A DNA stretch of 64,000 nucleotides from Vibrio bathopelagicus (GCF_014879975.1 NZ_CP062501.1:558001-622000), one strand, 5' to 3'. Shown: positions 9,785 to 18,822, numbered from the stretch's first letter. Numbers and translations: made by a program. The notes: generated from the sequence alone by a model not told the origin.

Positions 9785-11014
9785 TCACCTCATAACAAAG
9801 TTTTCATTGTGCCAATGACTAGGCTTTAATCCTTTACTTACCAGTTGCTCTTTCAATGAGCTGAGCATTGGAGTCGGCCCACAACCGAACACTTGATACA
9901 TGGACAGTGGCAAAGATAGTTTCTCGCTAATACCATCAGCAGACAGGCGATCCTGTTCACTATCTTGTGTGTGCAATTGAATGTTCTTACTTCCAATTAG
10001 ATCCGTCACCTTTTGAACCATTAGGCGGTAAAACTTCCCTCGGCCAACAAAAAATAGGTGAACCTCTTGTTCTGGGCTAGCCGTTGCCTTTATCCAAGAA
10101 ATAAAAGGTGTGATGCCTATACCTCCAGCTAACCATACTTGTGGCTGACTTGGCTTCTTTTTACGCATGAGCTGTCCATAACCACCATCAACGGTGACCT
10201 TTTGGCCGACGACTAATTGTGTTTGTAGCGCCTGAGTATGCTTGCCTAAGTTTCGAATAATAAAGCTCAACTGTTGCTCACAAGGATGAGACGTAATAGT
10301 AAAAGGATGGAAGTGGGATACCTTATCTAAGTTAAAGTCCAGGTAAGCAAATTGTCCTACTTGGTAATCAATTGCTTTGGATTCAGCTTTAAGGGTGACC
10401 TCTACAGCGTTGTCTATCGGTTTGATATCGCTAACCGTGTAGGTGCAGAAACTTTGTTTCTTAAAGGTGATTTTGTAGACCCAACTTGTAATGCCCACAG
10501 CGGAAACCATTAGCAGAGTGATACCTGTTGCGCTGGTTAGACTGAACGGCACGTCTGAAAAGAACGTATGGTAAACCGAGATGATAAAAATCGGCCCCAT
10601 GAGCATATGGGTGTAATACCAAATTCGGTACGGGATCTGGCGGATCATGCTAATACCGCCTAATAAGATCAGGCCATACATCGCCCACTGCCCAACTTCT
10701 TCTCCAAAATCAGCAAAGGTTGGATCAATACCATTACCTGCGGGGCCTGGAACCAATAACCAGTGAAAGCTAGCGCCCAGCACACCTGAAATTCCTAGCC
10801 ATTTGTGCCAAACATAAGCCTTGTCTATCCCCCCAATCAGGCGGTCTAGCCATTTAGTACGACAGCTAATAAACATTGCCATCGCCATGCTTAGCATTGA
10901 GATTGCGGCAAAAAATGCAGGGACTTTTCGAGTCAGCTCGAGCTCGACAGGTAATATGAACCAGATAGACAGTGATACGAATAGGGTTAGCAGTGTGGTT
11001 TTTAAAGTACTCAT
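9785..11014 (-). CDS. Ferric-reductase-like transmembrane flavoprotein
   Basis: From the ATG at 11014 the protein has 409 residues; a TTG at 11029 would add five. The N-terminal half has about six membrane segments with histidines in KWLGISGVLGASFHWLL and YYTHMLMGPIFIISVYHTFF that could bind heme, as in ferric reductase/NADPH-oxidase-like proteins. The C-terminal half is a ferredoxin-reductase-type FAD/NAD(P)H module: the FAD-binding FHPFTITSHP, the nucleotide-binding VWLAGGIGITPFISWI, and the terminal VFGCGPTPMLSSL. It probably moves electrons from NAD(P)H across the inner membrane; the acceptor is unknown. It is monocistronic. Confidence 0.85.
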   Translation of the reverse strand: MSTLKTTLLTLFVSLSIWFILPVELELTRKVPAFFAAISMLSMAMAMFISCRTKWLDRLIGGIDKAYVWHKWLGISGVLGASFHWLLVPGPAGNGIDPTFADFGEEVGQWAMYGLILLGGISMIRQIPYRIWYYTHMLMGPIFIISVYHTFFSDVPFSLTSATGITLLMVSAVGITSWVYKITFKKQSFCTYTVSDIKPIDNAVEVTLKAESKAIDYQVGQFAYLDFNLDKVSHFHPFTITSHPCEQQLSFIIRNLGKHTQALQTQLVVGQKVTVDGGYGQLMRKKKPSQPQVWLAGGIGITPFISWIKATASPEQEVHLFFVGRGKFYRLMVQKVTDLIGSKNIQLHTQDSEQDRLSADGISEKLSLPLSMYQVFGCGPTPMLSSLKEQLVSKGLKPSHWHNENFVMR

Positions 11015-11168
11015 ATAGGGCTCTAGCAATACAGGAATACATATATCGTACGAGTGTCAGTATGAATGAATTGTGAATGATATTGTTGGAATTGATTAAG
11101 GTAGGAAATAGAACGGAATAGAAGCTAAAAGCAGACCGCAGCCTCTAGCTTCTCACAGGAAAAGCGTT

Positions 11169-11801
11169 CTAGCGGAGTAAAGACAGCTTTAGTGCTTCAC
11201 TTTGCTTTTCTAACCAACGTTCTAGCGCTGGTGGCCATGTGATGCTTGGTTCGACGCAGAAACCACGCAACATAGAGAAATACACCGCTTGATCGATAAG
11301 AGGCAGTGATGACTCACCATTCTCTAGGTTCAGCAGAAGCTCAGCATCTTTCAGTAATGGGTTAATTTGTTCTACAAACTGTGGTGTTTGTTCAATCAGC
11401 TTATCGAAGTTGAGTTCTTCGGTTTCTTTGGCTGCGCGCCACGCTGCTTTGCTTGCTTCTGATTGGTATTCAGCAAGGTCTAGTTTCCACCAACGTGGTA
11501 AACCGATGCGTTGGCTTAGCGGGAATGCGCGGCTTTGGAACAGGGTGACTTGTTCTGATGGTACACGTTGTTCATCACTTGATTTCATGTCCATGAAGTA
11601 AGCGATGATATCTAAGCTTTCCGCCATGATAGAGCCATCGTCTTTCTGTAAGACAGGCACCATCTTTTTACCGATCAAATCGATAAGGGTTTGGGCGTCA
11701 TCATAATCCACAGAAACAAGCTCGATGTTCAAGCCTAGAGATTGAGCGATGTAGGCAACTCTTGCACAGAAAGGGCAGTGGTCGTAAATATAAAGCTTCA
11801 T
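11169..11801 (-). CDS. grxB: Glutaredoxin 2
   Basis: The 210-residue protein begins MKLYIYDHCPFCARVAYIA, with the dithiol active site CPFC at residues 9-12. A GST-like C-terminal helical domain follows. That length and layout distinguish glutaredoxin 2 from the 85-residue classical glutaredoxins. It reduces protein disulfides and glutathione-mixed disulfides in the cytoplasm. The conserved VPVLQKDDGSIMAESLDII segment is the glutathione-binding cis-proline region. It is a single gene. Confidence 0.93.
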   Translation of the reverse strand: MKLYIYDHCPFCARVAYIAQSLGLNIELVSVDYDDAQTLIDLIGKKMVPVLQKDDGSIMAESLDIIAYFMDMKSSDEQRVPSEQVTLFQSRAFPLSQRIGLPRWWKLDLAEYQSEASKAAWRAAKETEELNFDKLIEQTPQFVEQINPLLKDAELLLNLENGESSLPLIDQAVYFSMLRGFCVEPSITWPPALERWLEKQSEALKLSLLR

Positions 11802-11870
11802 AGCTTCCCTTAGTTTAGGTCATTATAAATATAAGTTAATGCTAATATACCAGAAAGTATTACGAACATT

Positions 11871-11938
11871 AAGCATCAATAAACATTAAGCATCAATAAA
11901 TCCTAAGCACCAATAAACAGTGATCATCAACCGACAAT
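11871..11938. repeat. 17-bp imperfect tandem repeat, four units
   Basis: Units start at 11871, 11888, 11905 and 11922. The first three share AAGCA(T/C)CAATAAA and the fourth is diverged (GATCATCAACCGACAAT). They lie in the 345-base non-coding gap upstream of grxB. Function unknown. Confidence 0.7.
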
Positions 11939-12041
11939 AAGTACTTGGTATAAATACTCTTGGTTCATTTTATTGTCCGTTGGGTTCGGTTTTACTGCAA
12001 CGAGTAAACTAATGGGAAGGTTGGTGGGAAATAGCAGGCAC

Positions 12042-12096
12042 AAAAAAGGCTCTGGCAATCCCCTCTAATGCAGAAGAGTGAGATCAGCCAAAGCCT
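12042..12096 (-). terminator. Terminator hairpin downstream of the small gene at 12148
   Basis: On the minus strand AGGCTTTGGC pairs with GCCAGAGCCT with one mismatch and is followed by TTTTTTG. An inner CTCT/AGAG helix can extend the stem. It lies about 50 bases past the stop of the 52-residue ORF. Confidence 0.65.
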
Positions 12097-12147
12097 GTAT
12101 TTTGTTACTTTTAGCAGATGGTCTACTAAAAGAGCAAAGTGGTTAAA

Positions 12148-12306
12148 CTATGCTTTTTTAAGATCTTGCATTGGGTAAGTAAGCGTCATTGCGCCTTCTA
12201 CAGTTGTAACGTGAACGTAGCCGCCACCAGCGCTTAGGCCAGTTACTACCATTTCACCAAGTTCAACACCCTTTGTTGCTACAACGCGATCATCAACTGA
12301 AAACAC
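12148..12306 (-). CDS. Small conserved-looking hypothetical protein (52 residues)
   Basis: A GTG at 12304-12306 opens a 52-codon frame ending at TAG 12148-12150. AAGG lies 8 bases upstream of the GTG, an ideal ribosome site. The product reads VFSVDDRVVATKGVELGEM, VVTGLSAGGGYVHVTTVEG and AMTLTYPMQDLKKA. This alternating beta-strand pattern suggests a compact five-stranded, SH3- or Tudor-like fold; that is only inferred. A terminator follows. No function is recognised. A second in-frame GTG lies at 12313-12315. Confidence 0.7.
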   Translation of the reverse strand: MFSVDDRVVATKGVELGEMVVTGLSAGGGYVHVTTVEGAMTLTYPMQDLKKA

Positions 12307-12470
12307 TTTACACACCTTCAATAAATTAAATAAGTACGATAGATATCGAACGCGGATTTAAACAGATGACTCTCTAATCAACTAATCCAGTTGTTTATCG
12401 TAAAGATTAAATTTGGTTATGTATAAATGACTATTTCTTAGTTATCAGACCATTAGCGTATTTGTGGAGT

Positions 12471-13451
12471 CTATTTGTCTGCAGGGTAAACGACACCAAC
12501 TTGCTGACGCATCTCTGTAATTAGTTTGCAAACGGTTAAAGCGCGCTGTGTTGTTTGAGCTTTGGTTGATTGATCGCCATGGATACAATCGGCAAAGGCT
12601 TGCGCTTCATAACTCATTGAGTTTTCACTTTGATGTTGAGTGAGGTTTTCTACCGTGCCATCACGATAGCGGATCTTAACGTCGGTGCATTCAGCGATGT
12701 GATCGATAATGATCGCCCCTAGTTCACCTTGGATCTCACTAGGCGCATAGGAATCACTGACCTTAGAGTGCGCGAGAGTCACATCAAATTCAGGGTATTG
12801 GAAGATCGCACAGCCATGAGCATCCACGCCAGAATCAAGCAACTTAGCAGAGGCTTGAGCAACTTGAGGCTTGCCAAACAGCGCCACCGAAGCGGCTACA
12901 CAATAGAAACCAATGTCGACCATTGAGCCGTTTGAGAAGGCAGGGTTGAACGTATTTGGATTTTCACCGTTGAGGTACTTTTGGTAGCGCGATGAATATT
13001 GGCAGTAATTGATGTGCGCTTTATGCACTTTGCCTATTTTTTCTAACCCAAGTTGGATTTGCTTAAAGTTCGGTAGGAACTGAGATTTATACGCTTCAAA
13101 CAGCACCACGCCGTTTTGCTCTGCGACTTCAAACATTCGAGTGGCTTCATCAATATTCGACGCGACAGGCTTTTCACAAATCACATGCTTGCCGTGCTTC
13201 ATCATTAAAATCGATTGCTCACAGTGCATTGAGTTTGGAGACGCGATGTAAACCGCTGAGATTGTTTTGTCACTGGCTAATGCTTCGAGAGAGTCATAAG
13301 TCGTTTTAACGTCAAACTCTTGTGCGAACTGTGCCGCGTTGTCTAAGTTTCGTGAATAAACCGCAGCAAGTTGCATCGATTGAGTTTCATGGGCAGCTTG
13401 AACAAACTTTTGTGTAATCCAATTGGTTCCAATTACAGCAAACTTAATCAT
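12471..13451 (-). CDS. Gfo/Idh/MocA-family oxidoreductase
   Basis: The protein has 326 residues. The N-terminal Rossmann fold starts FAVIGTNWITQKFVQAA, where the usual GxGxxG is altered to GTNWIT. The conserved CEKPVASNIDEA motif with its catalytic lysine is present, as is YIASPNSMHCEQSILMMKHGKHV. The C-terminal alpha/beta dimerisation domain contains DIGFYCVAA. Members oxidise or reduce sugars, inositols or dihydrodiols with NAD(P); the substrate cannot be told from sequence. No catabolic neighbours give a clue. Confidence 0.88.
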   Translation of the reverse strand: MIKFAVIGTNWITQKFVQAAHETQSMQLAAVYSRNLDNAAQFAQEFDVKTTYDSLEALASDKTISAVYIASPNSMHCEQSILMMKHGKHVICEKPVASNIDEATRMFEVAEQNGVVLFEAYKSQFLPNFKQIQLGLEKIGKVHKAHINYCQYSSRYQKYLNGENPNTFNPAFSNGSMVDIGFYCVAASVALFGKPQVAQASAKLLDSGVDAHGCAIFQYPEFDVTLAHSKVSDSYAPSEIQGELGAIIIDHIAECTDVKIRYRDGTVENLTQHQSENSMSYEAQAFADCIHGDQSTKAQTTQRALTVCKLITEMRQQVGVVYPADK

Positions 13452-13670
13452 ATAGGTATCCAGTCGTTAGTAGTCGTTAGTGTCTTGATTCTGCAGAGAT
13501 AGTAGCATTCAAAGGCTGTCAATGTGCCTTAGATTTGCGGAACAATTCCCGTTTAAATACAGCCTAATATCCATTTTTGGCCTCAATAACATACCTGAGT
13601 TGGCTAGGACAACGGTGCACAAGTAAGTCATTTTTGCTAAGGTATTATGGAATTCAAACAAGGTGATGAT

Positions 13671-14153
13671 ATGCAAATCCGTACCGCAAAGGTAACTGAC
13701 ATTCGCTCTATTTTAGTGCTTTCTGAGCAGATAAACCGTCAACATCATCTTGGCGCACCTATGGTGTTTGCACCACCGTCACGAAGCCTTGGCGACAGCG
13801 AAGAGTATTGGTTGGGGCTGATGATAGACCCGCTTGGTTCCTTCTTTGTTGCGGTTCAAGACGAAGAGGTCGTTGGCTTCCTTGCCGGTAAAGTGACGCA
13901 GAACAAAGGGGTGAGCTTTATTCAGTCGCATAAGGTTGCGCGGGTGAACACGATAGTGGTCAATGATCAAATTCAAAGCCAAGGTGTCGGTAAGGCGTTG
14001 ATGAAGTCATTCAATCAATGGTCACAAGCCAGAGGAGCGATAGAGCTTCGTTTGGAAGTGATGGAGTTTAATCAGCAAGCTCAAAGCTTCTATGAGTCGT
14101 TAGGAATGGAAACTCAATCTCGAACCATGTCTATGAGCTTAGAGGGGATATAG
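13671..14153 (+). CDS. GNAT-family N-acetyltransferase
   Basis: The protein has 160 residues from the ATG at 13671, chosen because AAGGTGAT stands just upstream. An ATG at 13647 has no ribosome site. It begins MQIRTAKVTDIRSILVLSEQ, typical of GNAT enzymes. The acetyl-CoA-binding motif A is VNTIVVNDQIQSQGVGKALM (Q/RxxGxG/A form), followed by LEVMEFNQQAQSFYESLGM. It transfers an acetyl group to an amine of unknown identity. The next gene begins 2 bases after its stop. Confidence 0.87.
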   Translation: MQIRTAKVTDIRSILVLSEQINRQHHLGAPMVFAPPSRSLGDSEEYWLGLMIDPLGSFFVAVQDEEVVGFLAGKVTQNKGVSFIQSHKVARVNTIVVNDQIQSQGVGKALMKSFNQWSQARGAIELRLEVMEFNQQAQSFYESLGMETQSRTMSMSLEGI

Positions 14154-14155
14154 AG

Positions 14156-14983
14156 GTGAGGTGGTTTTTGCCTTTATCACTGTACTTACTCTTTGCTAGT
14201 TCTCTGGTTTATTCAGCGACTTCCTCTGCTACTGATGCGCCGCAATATGTAAAGCCGCCAGCAGCACAGAAGCTTGTAGTCGAGAAAATAGTCTCGGATG
14301 CAACGGCGATAGAAACTATCGTGTTTGAGTCAGCACCTTCTCGCTCCCAAGGTGTCTCAACGTCTCCAGCGAACTCGAATTCCAAGAATGTGATTATTGT
14401 GGATGACGTTCTTGAAAGTGGCTCTGACAACAATTCTGACGACAATAAGAATAAGATTGCTCAGCTTTCTCAAGGTTCATCGAAACGTCCACCTCGAAGT
14501 TCATCTCAACAGTTTTACAACTTACCTAATATTGCTTCAGAGATAGACCCGCTACTTCAAGTGGTCACTTTGGTTAAGGTCGATAAATCGAAGCGTCGAA
14601 TGTACTTATTTAAAGACGATGAGGTCGTACAGGAGTTTCGTATCGCCTTGGGTAAGCAGCCAAAAGGGCATAAGCGATTTGAAGGTGATAATCGAACTCC
14701 CGAAGGGCAATATAAGCTTGATTATATTATGGAAGAGTCTGATTTTTATCGTTCAGTACACATCAACTACCCACAATCTGCCGACAGAGAGTGGGCCGAA
14801 AGACACGATGTGAGTCCTGGAGGAAATATCAAAATCCACGGCATCAAAAATGGTGAGCGTCGTTCGCCAGGTTTCATTCAAAGTTTTGATTGGACGGATG
14901 GTTGCATTGCTTTAACCAATCAAGATATGGATGCGTTTATTGAGCTAGTCAAAATGGGCACTCCTATCCATATCGAATGGTAG
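14156..14983 (+). CDS. L,D-transpeptidase family protein (YkuD domain), secreted
   Basis: The protein has 275 residues from a GTG two bases after the GNAT stop. A hydrophobic N-terminus (FLPLSLYLLFASSLVYSA) looks like a signal peptide or membrane anchor. A low-complexity Ser/Asn/Asp linker of about 100 residues follows. The YkuD domain occupies roughly residues 135-275: VDKSKRRMYLF, IKIHGIKNG and DWTDGCIALTNQDM, where the His and Cys are catalytic (usual pattern HG...SxGC, here TDGC). Such enzymes make 3-3 peptidoglycan crosslinks or attach lipoproteins in the periplasm. Confidence 0.87.
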   Translation: MRWFLPLSLYLLFASSLVYSATSSATDAPQYVKPPAAQKLVVEKIVSDATAIETIVFESAPSRSQGVSTSPANSNSKNVIIVDDVLESGSDNNSDDNKNKIAQLSQGSSKRPPRSSSQQFYNLPNIASEIDPLLQVVTLVKVDKSKRRMYLFKDDEVVQEFRIALGKQPKGHKRFEGDNRTPEGQYKLDYIMEESDFYRSVHINYPQSADREWAERHDVSPGGNIKIHGIKNGERRSPGFIQSFDWTDGCIALTNQDMDAFIELVKMGTPIHIEW

Positions 14984-15003
14984 TACCCAGATTGTTTTTA
15001 CTC

Positions 15004-15056
15004 GTCCAGCTTAAGTTTCCACTTGTCGAGTTTAGGTTTCCACTTACTCAGCTTAG
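15004..15056. repeat. 21-bp tandem repeat, about 2.5 units
   Basis: Units at 15004-15024 and 15025-15045 share GTC-AG-TTA-GTTTCCACTT, and a partial third runs to 15056, into the 3' end of the TauE/SafE gene. Short and diverged. Confidence 0.6.
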
Positions 15057-15790
15057 ACTAGTACTCGCCCTGCACTGAATATGGCTATCACCACCAGCAG
15101 GGCAATAGTGACAGGCTTGAATTTCTCTCCGCCAAATCTCTCGAACAATTTAGACCCGACATAGCCACCAAACATGCTGCTTGGCAAAAGTACAATCGTA
15201 AGCCAGACCACATCACGGTCGACTAATCCCGCTATCGATGCTGAAACAAATGCACTGGAATCAGCCAATACAAAGAACGCGATCAGACCTGCTCTGGCAA
15301 TGTGAGGCTCAACTGGGCTTGCTAATGCATGCGTGCCGACCGGAGGCCCAGACATTGAAGCCGCACCATTCATTACCCCAGCAAGGCTTCCGAGAATATA
15401 AGGCGCAAACCTAGGTTCGCTTTGATATTGAAAGCCTTTGTAGATCATAAGTGCAGACGCAAAGATAAAAGCGCTGATGATCAAGATGATCGTGTCTTGG
15501 CTAACAGATTTGAGCAAGAGTAAGCCGACCGGAGTGAAGGCCAAACAAGGGATAAACACCTTTGAAACCCAGCGCCAGTTAACGTGCTTTCGAACCTTAG
15601 GCAGCAATTGAATATTGCCGAGTAGGTCGATCAACATGAAAACAGGAACAAGTTCGATAACAGGGACGAATAATGCGCTTAACGGCAATGCCACTAAGGT
15701 GAAACCGAAACCTGAAAAGCCACGAACAATAGCGGCGAAAATGAAGATTGCACCCAAAATTGGGTAAGTTGGACTAAAAATGAGATCCAT
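15053..15790 (-). CDS. TauE/SafE-family sulfite exporter-like permease
   Basis: The protein has 245 residues with about eight hydrophobic segments. It opens with IFIFAAIVRGFSGFGFTLVALPLSALF, the characteristic first repeat of the TauE/SafE family. A second, weaker repeat is LGSLAGVMNGAASMSGPPVG, whose SGPP motif is conserved in the family. Members export sulfite, sulfoacetate or other small anions across the inner membrane; the substrate is not known. It is convergent with the L,D-transpeptidase gene. Confidence 0.87.
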   Translation of the reverse strand: MDLIFSPTYPILGAIFIFAAIVRGFSGFGFTLVALPLSALFVPVIELVPVFMLIDLLGNIQLLPKVRKHVNWRWVSKVFIPCLAFTPVGLLLLKSVSQDTIILIISAFIFASALMIYKGFQYQSEPRFAPYILGSLAGVMNGAASMSGPPVGTHALASPVEPHIARAGLIAFFVLADSSAFVSASIAGLVDRDVVWLTIVLLPSSMFGGYVGSKLFERFGGEKFKPVTIALLVVIAIFSAGRVLV

Positions 15791-15838
15791 AAATTAAGTA
15801 ACCAATGAAGCTGTCTAAATAGAGCGAGCTAATGAAAC

Positions 15839-15872
15839 CAAGTGAGTAGCGGAATGTACTCCTACTCACTTG
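15839..15872. repeat. Inverted repeat with 11-bp perfect stem
   Basis: CAAGTGAGTAG (15839-15849) pairs with CTACTCACTTG (15862-15872) around a 12-base loop. No T run follows on either strand. It lies between the TauE/SafE gene start and the GDPD gene end, so it may be a weak terminator or an operator. Confidence 0.6.
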
Positions 15873-15950
15873 CGTTTGCTACCTAATTTTCAGGTTTATT
15901 GGGGTTAATTTTAATGTCTCTTGAGGCGTGTTTTTTCGGTATTCGCTCGG

Positions 15951-16670
15951 TCAATTTATAGAGCTAAATTGATTCGGAAAATCAGTGAATACAGCGTCTA
16001 CTTTTGAGAGAAATTTGAACTGAGACGGATCATTGACGGTGTAGCACCATGTTTGAATGTTCGCTTCTTTTAACGTGTCGAGATCGTTCTGATCGACATG
16101 TTCATAGTTCATGTGACAGCTGAACGCTTTGACCTTATCGATAAGCATGAGATCCGCTTGGGTCAGTTGTTCGGTGATCACGCCAACTCGGTATCTCGGT
16201 AGATGGCGAGCCATTTCAGCAACGACTTGGTGACTGAAGCTTGAAAGTAAGATTCTGTCGGTATCCAGCGTTGAGCGGATCAGTTCAGTGTGCAGAAGAT
16301 CGACCACATGAGGCGCTTGGTGTTTGCTATCGACTTTAATTTCCAGATTAACACTCAGATCATGGGTTTCAACCAAGCTCAACAACTCAGTGAGAGTCAG
16401 TATTTTTTCACCGGTGAACTGTTCTGATTTCCAATTACCAAAATCTAACAGGCGCAGCTCTGCCAAGGTGTGTTCATCAACACGACCTTTACCATCACTA
16501 CAGCGTTCTAGTGTGTGATCGTGACAAACGACAAGTTGGTCGTCGAGAGTCACTTGAATATCGACTTCGACCCATTTCAAGCCAAGATTAGCGGCTTGCT
16601 CAATGCTTACTTTGGTGTTTTCTGGGTGAGTACCCGCCACACCACGATGACCTACGATGATAGACGACAT
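15951..16670 (-). CDS. Glycerophosphodiester phosphodiesterase
   Basis: The protein has 239 residues from the ATG at 16670, which has AAGGA upstream; longer frames lack a ribosome site. It begins SSIIVGHRGVAGTHPENT, the GDPD signature with catalytic HRG and the metal-binding ENT. The second catalytic histidine is in VVCHDHTLERCSDG, and LEIKVDSK and the late CYTVNDP complete the barrel. It lacks a signal peptide, so it should act in the cytoplasm, like UgpQ, releasing glycerol 3-phosphate from deacylated phospholipids. Confidence 0.92.
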   Translation of the reverse strand: MSSIIVGHRGVAGTHPENTKVSIEQAANLGLKWVEVDIQVTLDDQLVVCHDHTLERCSDGKGRVDEHTLAELRLLDFGNWKSEQFTGEKILTLTELLSLVETHDLSVNLEIKVDSKHQAPHVVDLLHTELIRSTLDTDRILLSSFSHQVVAEMARHLPRYRVGVITEQLTQADLMLIDKVKAFSCHMNYEHVDQNDLDTLKEANIQTWCYTVNDPSQFKFLSKVDAVFTDFPNQFSSIN

Positions 16671-16822
16671 AATTAATCCTTCTTTAAGACGCATCGTAAA
16701 CATTTATTAAATATCAGTTTTCTCTATTACGCCAGAGCAATCGTTAAGCCGAATAGCCGTGTTGTGACTCTGCTAATGAAAGCGGTCGATTAGACTGGTC
16801 ACTTATTGTGATTCTTATCTAC

Positions 16823-16849
16823 AAAAAAGCCTCTCGATGGAGAGGCTTT
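16823..16849 (-). terminator. Terminator of the 2OG-Fe(II) oxygenase gene
   Basis: AAAGCCTCTC and GAGAGGCTTT form a perfect stem. On the minus strand it runs into TTTTTTG, as expected 35 bases past the stop at 16885. Confidence 0.85.
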
Positions 16850-16884
16850 CGATGAAATAGGCTCTGGATAAGATAGAGATTGGC

Positions 16885-17487
16885 TTAGTGTGCGATGTCC
16901 AACTGGTTGTCTTTCACGCCGTTAATACGGAACCAACCAGCGATACTGAATCGCTCGGTGTTGGTTGGCAGAACCTCGTGTGGGAACTGTTCAGACAAGA
17001 ATACCAACAGTCGACCACCCTTTGGTGGAATGGTCGCGATGTGATTGTCTTTTAGATCGTAAACCACGAGCTCCCCTGCGTCTTCCTCAGACCATTCGTC
17101 ATTCATGTAGAACACTGTGGTCAGGCGGCGGTTTTCGTTGCCTTTAAAGCAGTCTAAATGCTTCTGGTAGAAGTCGCCTTTTTCGTATTTCGCAAAGTGC
17201 GCTTCGTATTCGAACAGACCTAAAAAGAATGCTTGGTTTGCCTCTAAACGAATTTGTTCCATTTTGTCTAGGAACAGAGATGCTGGTTCGCCCATATCAC
17301 GGCGTACCCACTGAATTTTGTCACTACGAATCGTTGCTTCTCGTGTTACGTCATCGTTACGGCCGATCCTAGCCTTTTTCCAGTTCTCTGGAATGCAATC
17401 CCTCAATGCCACTACTTCTTCGTGAGTTAAGAAGTCATCCCAAACGAAATAGCCTTGGGTAGAAAGAGCATCGATTAATTGGTTCAT
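16885..17487 (-). CDS. 2OG-Fe(II) oxygenase (prolyl-4-hydroxylase-like)
   Basis: The protein has 200 residues from the ATG at 17487; a GTG three codons upstream has poorer spacing. The double-stranded beta-helix of Fe(II)/2-oxoglutarate dioxygenases is visible: the HLDCF motif supplies HxD, and HEVLPTNTERFSIAGWFR supplies the distal histidine and the 2-oxoglutarate-binding arginine. YQKHLDCFKGNENRRLTTVFYMN is the usual P4Hc core. The bacterial substrate is unknown, perhaps a ribosomal or secreted protein residue. Confidence 0.88.
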   Translation of the reverse strand: MNQLIDALSTQGYFVWDDFLTHEEVVALRDCIPENWKKARIGRNDDVTREATIRSDKIQWVRRDMGEPASLFLDKMEQIRLEANQAFFLGLFEYEAHFAKYEKGDFYQKHLDCFKGNENRRLTTVFYMNDEWSEEDAGELVVYDLKDNHIATIPPKGGRLLVFLSEQFPHEVLPTNTERFSIAGWFRINGVKDNQLDIAH

Positions 17488-17818
17488 GTATAGCACTCAG
17501 ACAATAAATTAGAGGCGCATATATAGTCCTAATAACTCAGGCCAACAAATCACGTATTTTGTCGTCACGATAAAACCGAAAAGGGTGTCTAAATTTGGGG
17601 GGAGAAAGAGGCAGAGAGCCTCAGAGCTAACCTATCTTTGACGAGCGCAGAGGCGTTGATTGCGAGGGATCATTAGAATGAAGGCCGAGTTAACTTACCG
17701 TTGACACGAGCGCTTCACTGATTTGTTCAACCATGTTGCACCTCTGATTCTTTGATTTCTGGAGTGATTCGTTTATGTGTTTGTTTATCTACTCGTTTCT
17801 CTATTCTTGGGTATTGAG
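17488..17818. other. Intergenic region, no gene recognised
   Basis: About 330 bases between the oxygenase gene and the permease terminator. On the minus strand a 14-codon frame begins at 17734-17732 after GAGGTGC (MVEQISEALVSTVS) and stops at once. It could be a gene remnant or chance. Nothing else is supported. Confidence 0.4.
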
Positions 17819-17845
17819 AAAGCACACTCAAAAGAGTGTGCTTTT
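17819..17845. terminator. Terminator of the ArsP-like permease gene
   Basis: AAAGCACACTC and GAGTGTGCTTT pair around a 4-base loop, with T runs on both strands. It lies 5 bases beyond the permease stop. Confidence 0.85.
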
Positions 17846-17849
17846 AGGG

Positions 17850-18764
17850 TTAGAAGATGAATTGGTACAAGAAACCAGCGCCAATTGCCATGCTTAAGAT
17901 TACGAACAAGAACGCTGCAATCATTTTGTTTTTGAAAATAGATTTAAGCAAAATTACTTCAGTCAAACTCGCACCAGCACTACCAATAATCAACGCCATT
18001 ACTGCTCCAAGTCCCATGCCTTTCGCTGCCAATGCTGCGCTTAAAGGGATCACTGCTTCAGCTCGGATGTAAAGTGGGATACCAATAACTGCTGCAATTG
18101 GAATCGCAAATGGGTTGTTTTCACTTGCTACGCTTGCCACAAATTCTGTTGGCATGAAGCCGTAAATCATTGAGCCAAGAGCTATACCACCGACTAGGTA
18201 AGGAACCACTTTCTTGAAGTCTGCCCATGTGCTGTTCCAAATTCTTACCCATTTGTTGATAGGTTTTGCTTTTGCGCCGCATGAAGAAGCACAACCTTTC
18301 GCTTCTGGTGCAATGTATGCTTCTGGTTTTACGTATTTTTCAAAGCCAAGCTTCTCTAAGGTGTAGCCAGCAATAACCGATACGCCCATTGCGACAACAA
18401 AGTAGAACACGGTGACTTTAAGACCAAAGGTCACAGCAAACAAACCGATGATAATTGGGTTCAATAGTGGGCTAGCAAATAGAAACACCATCATGGTTCC
18501 GAAGCCTGCTTTTGCACGTAATAGACCTTTCAAAAAGGGAATCGTTGAGCATGAGCAGAATGGTGTGATAGCACCTAATAAGCCTGCAACGAAGTAACCC
18601 TTACCATTTTTGCCGCTCAGGATACTTTGTATTTTTTCTGGTGGGATGTACTCTTGCAGCACACCTACGATGTAGCTGATCAATAGGAATAGTAGGGTCA
18701 ATTCAACCGCTAAGAAGCCGAACATACCTAAGGTATCCATAACCATATCTTGTGTAATATTCAT
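17850..18764 (-). CDS. ArsP-like permease (DUF318 family)
   Basis: The protein has 304 residues and about eight membrane segments. The conserved ITPFCSCSTIPFLKGLL motif near residue 65 and FLFASPLLNPIIIGLF define the DUF318/ArsP permease family. A central cytoplasmic loop holds a cysteine pair (KGCASSCGAK). IGIPLYIRAEAVIPL and IIGSAGASLTEVILL form the second repeat. Some members export trivalent organoarsenicals; others lie next to thioredoxin-like or metal-responsive genes. An ArsR-type palindrome stands upstream, so induction by a metalloid or thiol-reactive signal is plausible. Confidence 0.85.
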   Translation of the reverse strand: MNITQDMVMDTLGMFGFLAVELTLLFLLISYIVGVLQEYIPPEKIQSILSGKNGKGYFVAGLLGAITPFCSCSTIPFLKGLLRAKAGFGTMMVFLFASPLLNPIIIGLFAVTFGLKVTVFYFVVAMGVSVIAGYTLEKLGFEKYVKPEAYIAPEAKGCASSCGAKAKPINKWVRIWNSTWADFKKVVPYLVGGIALGSMIYGFMPTEFVASVASENNPFAIPIAAVIGIPLYIRAEAVIPLSAALAAKGMGLGAVMALIIGSAGASLTEVILLKSIFKNKMIAAFLFVILSMAIGAGFLYQFIF

Positions 18765-18822
18765 AATTCGTTTCTCTATATTTCTGGAATGTTCGAAATA
18801 TACGCCCGCGAGATTTTCTCGT

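Noticed and set aside
17691..17734. 14-codon frame (MVEQISEALVSTVS) after a good ribosome site on the minus strand
   Set aside because: Too short to support as a gene, with nothing recognisable downstream; kept only as a possible remnant.
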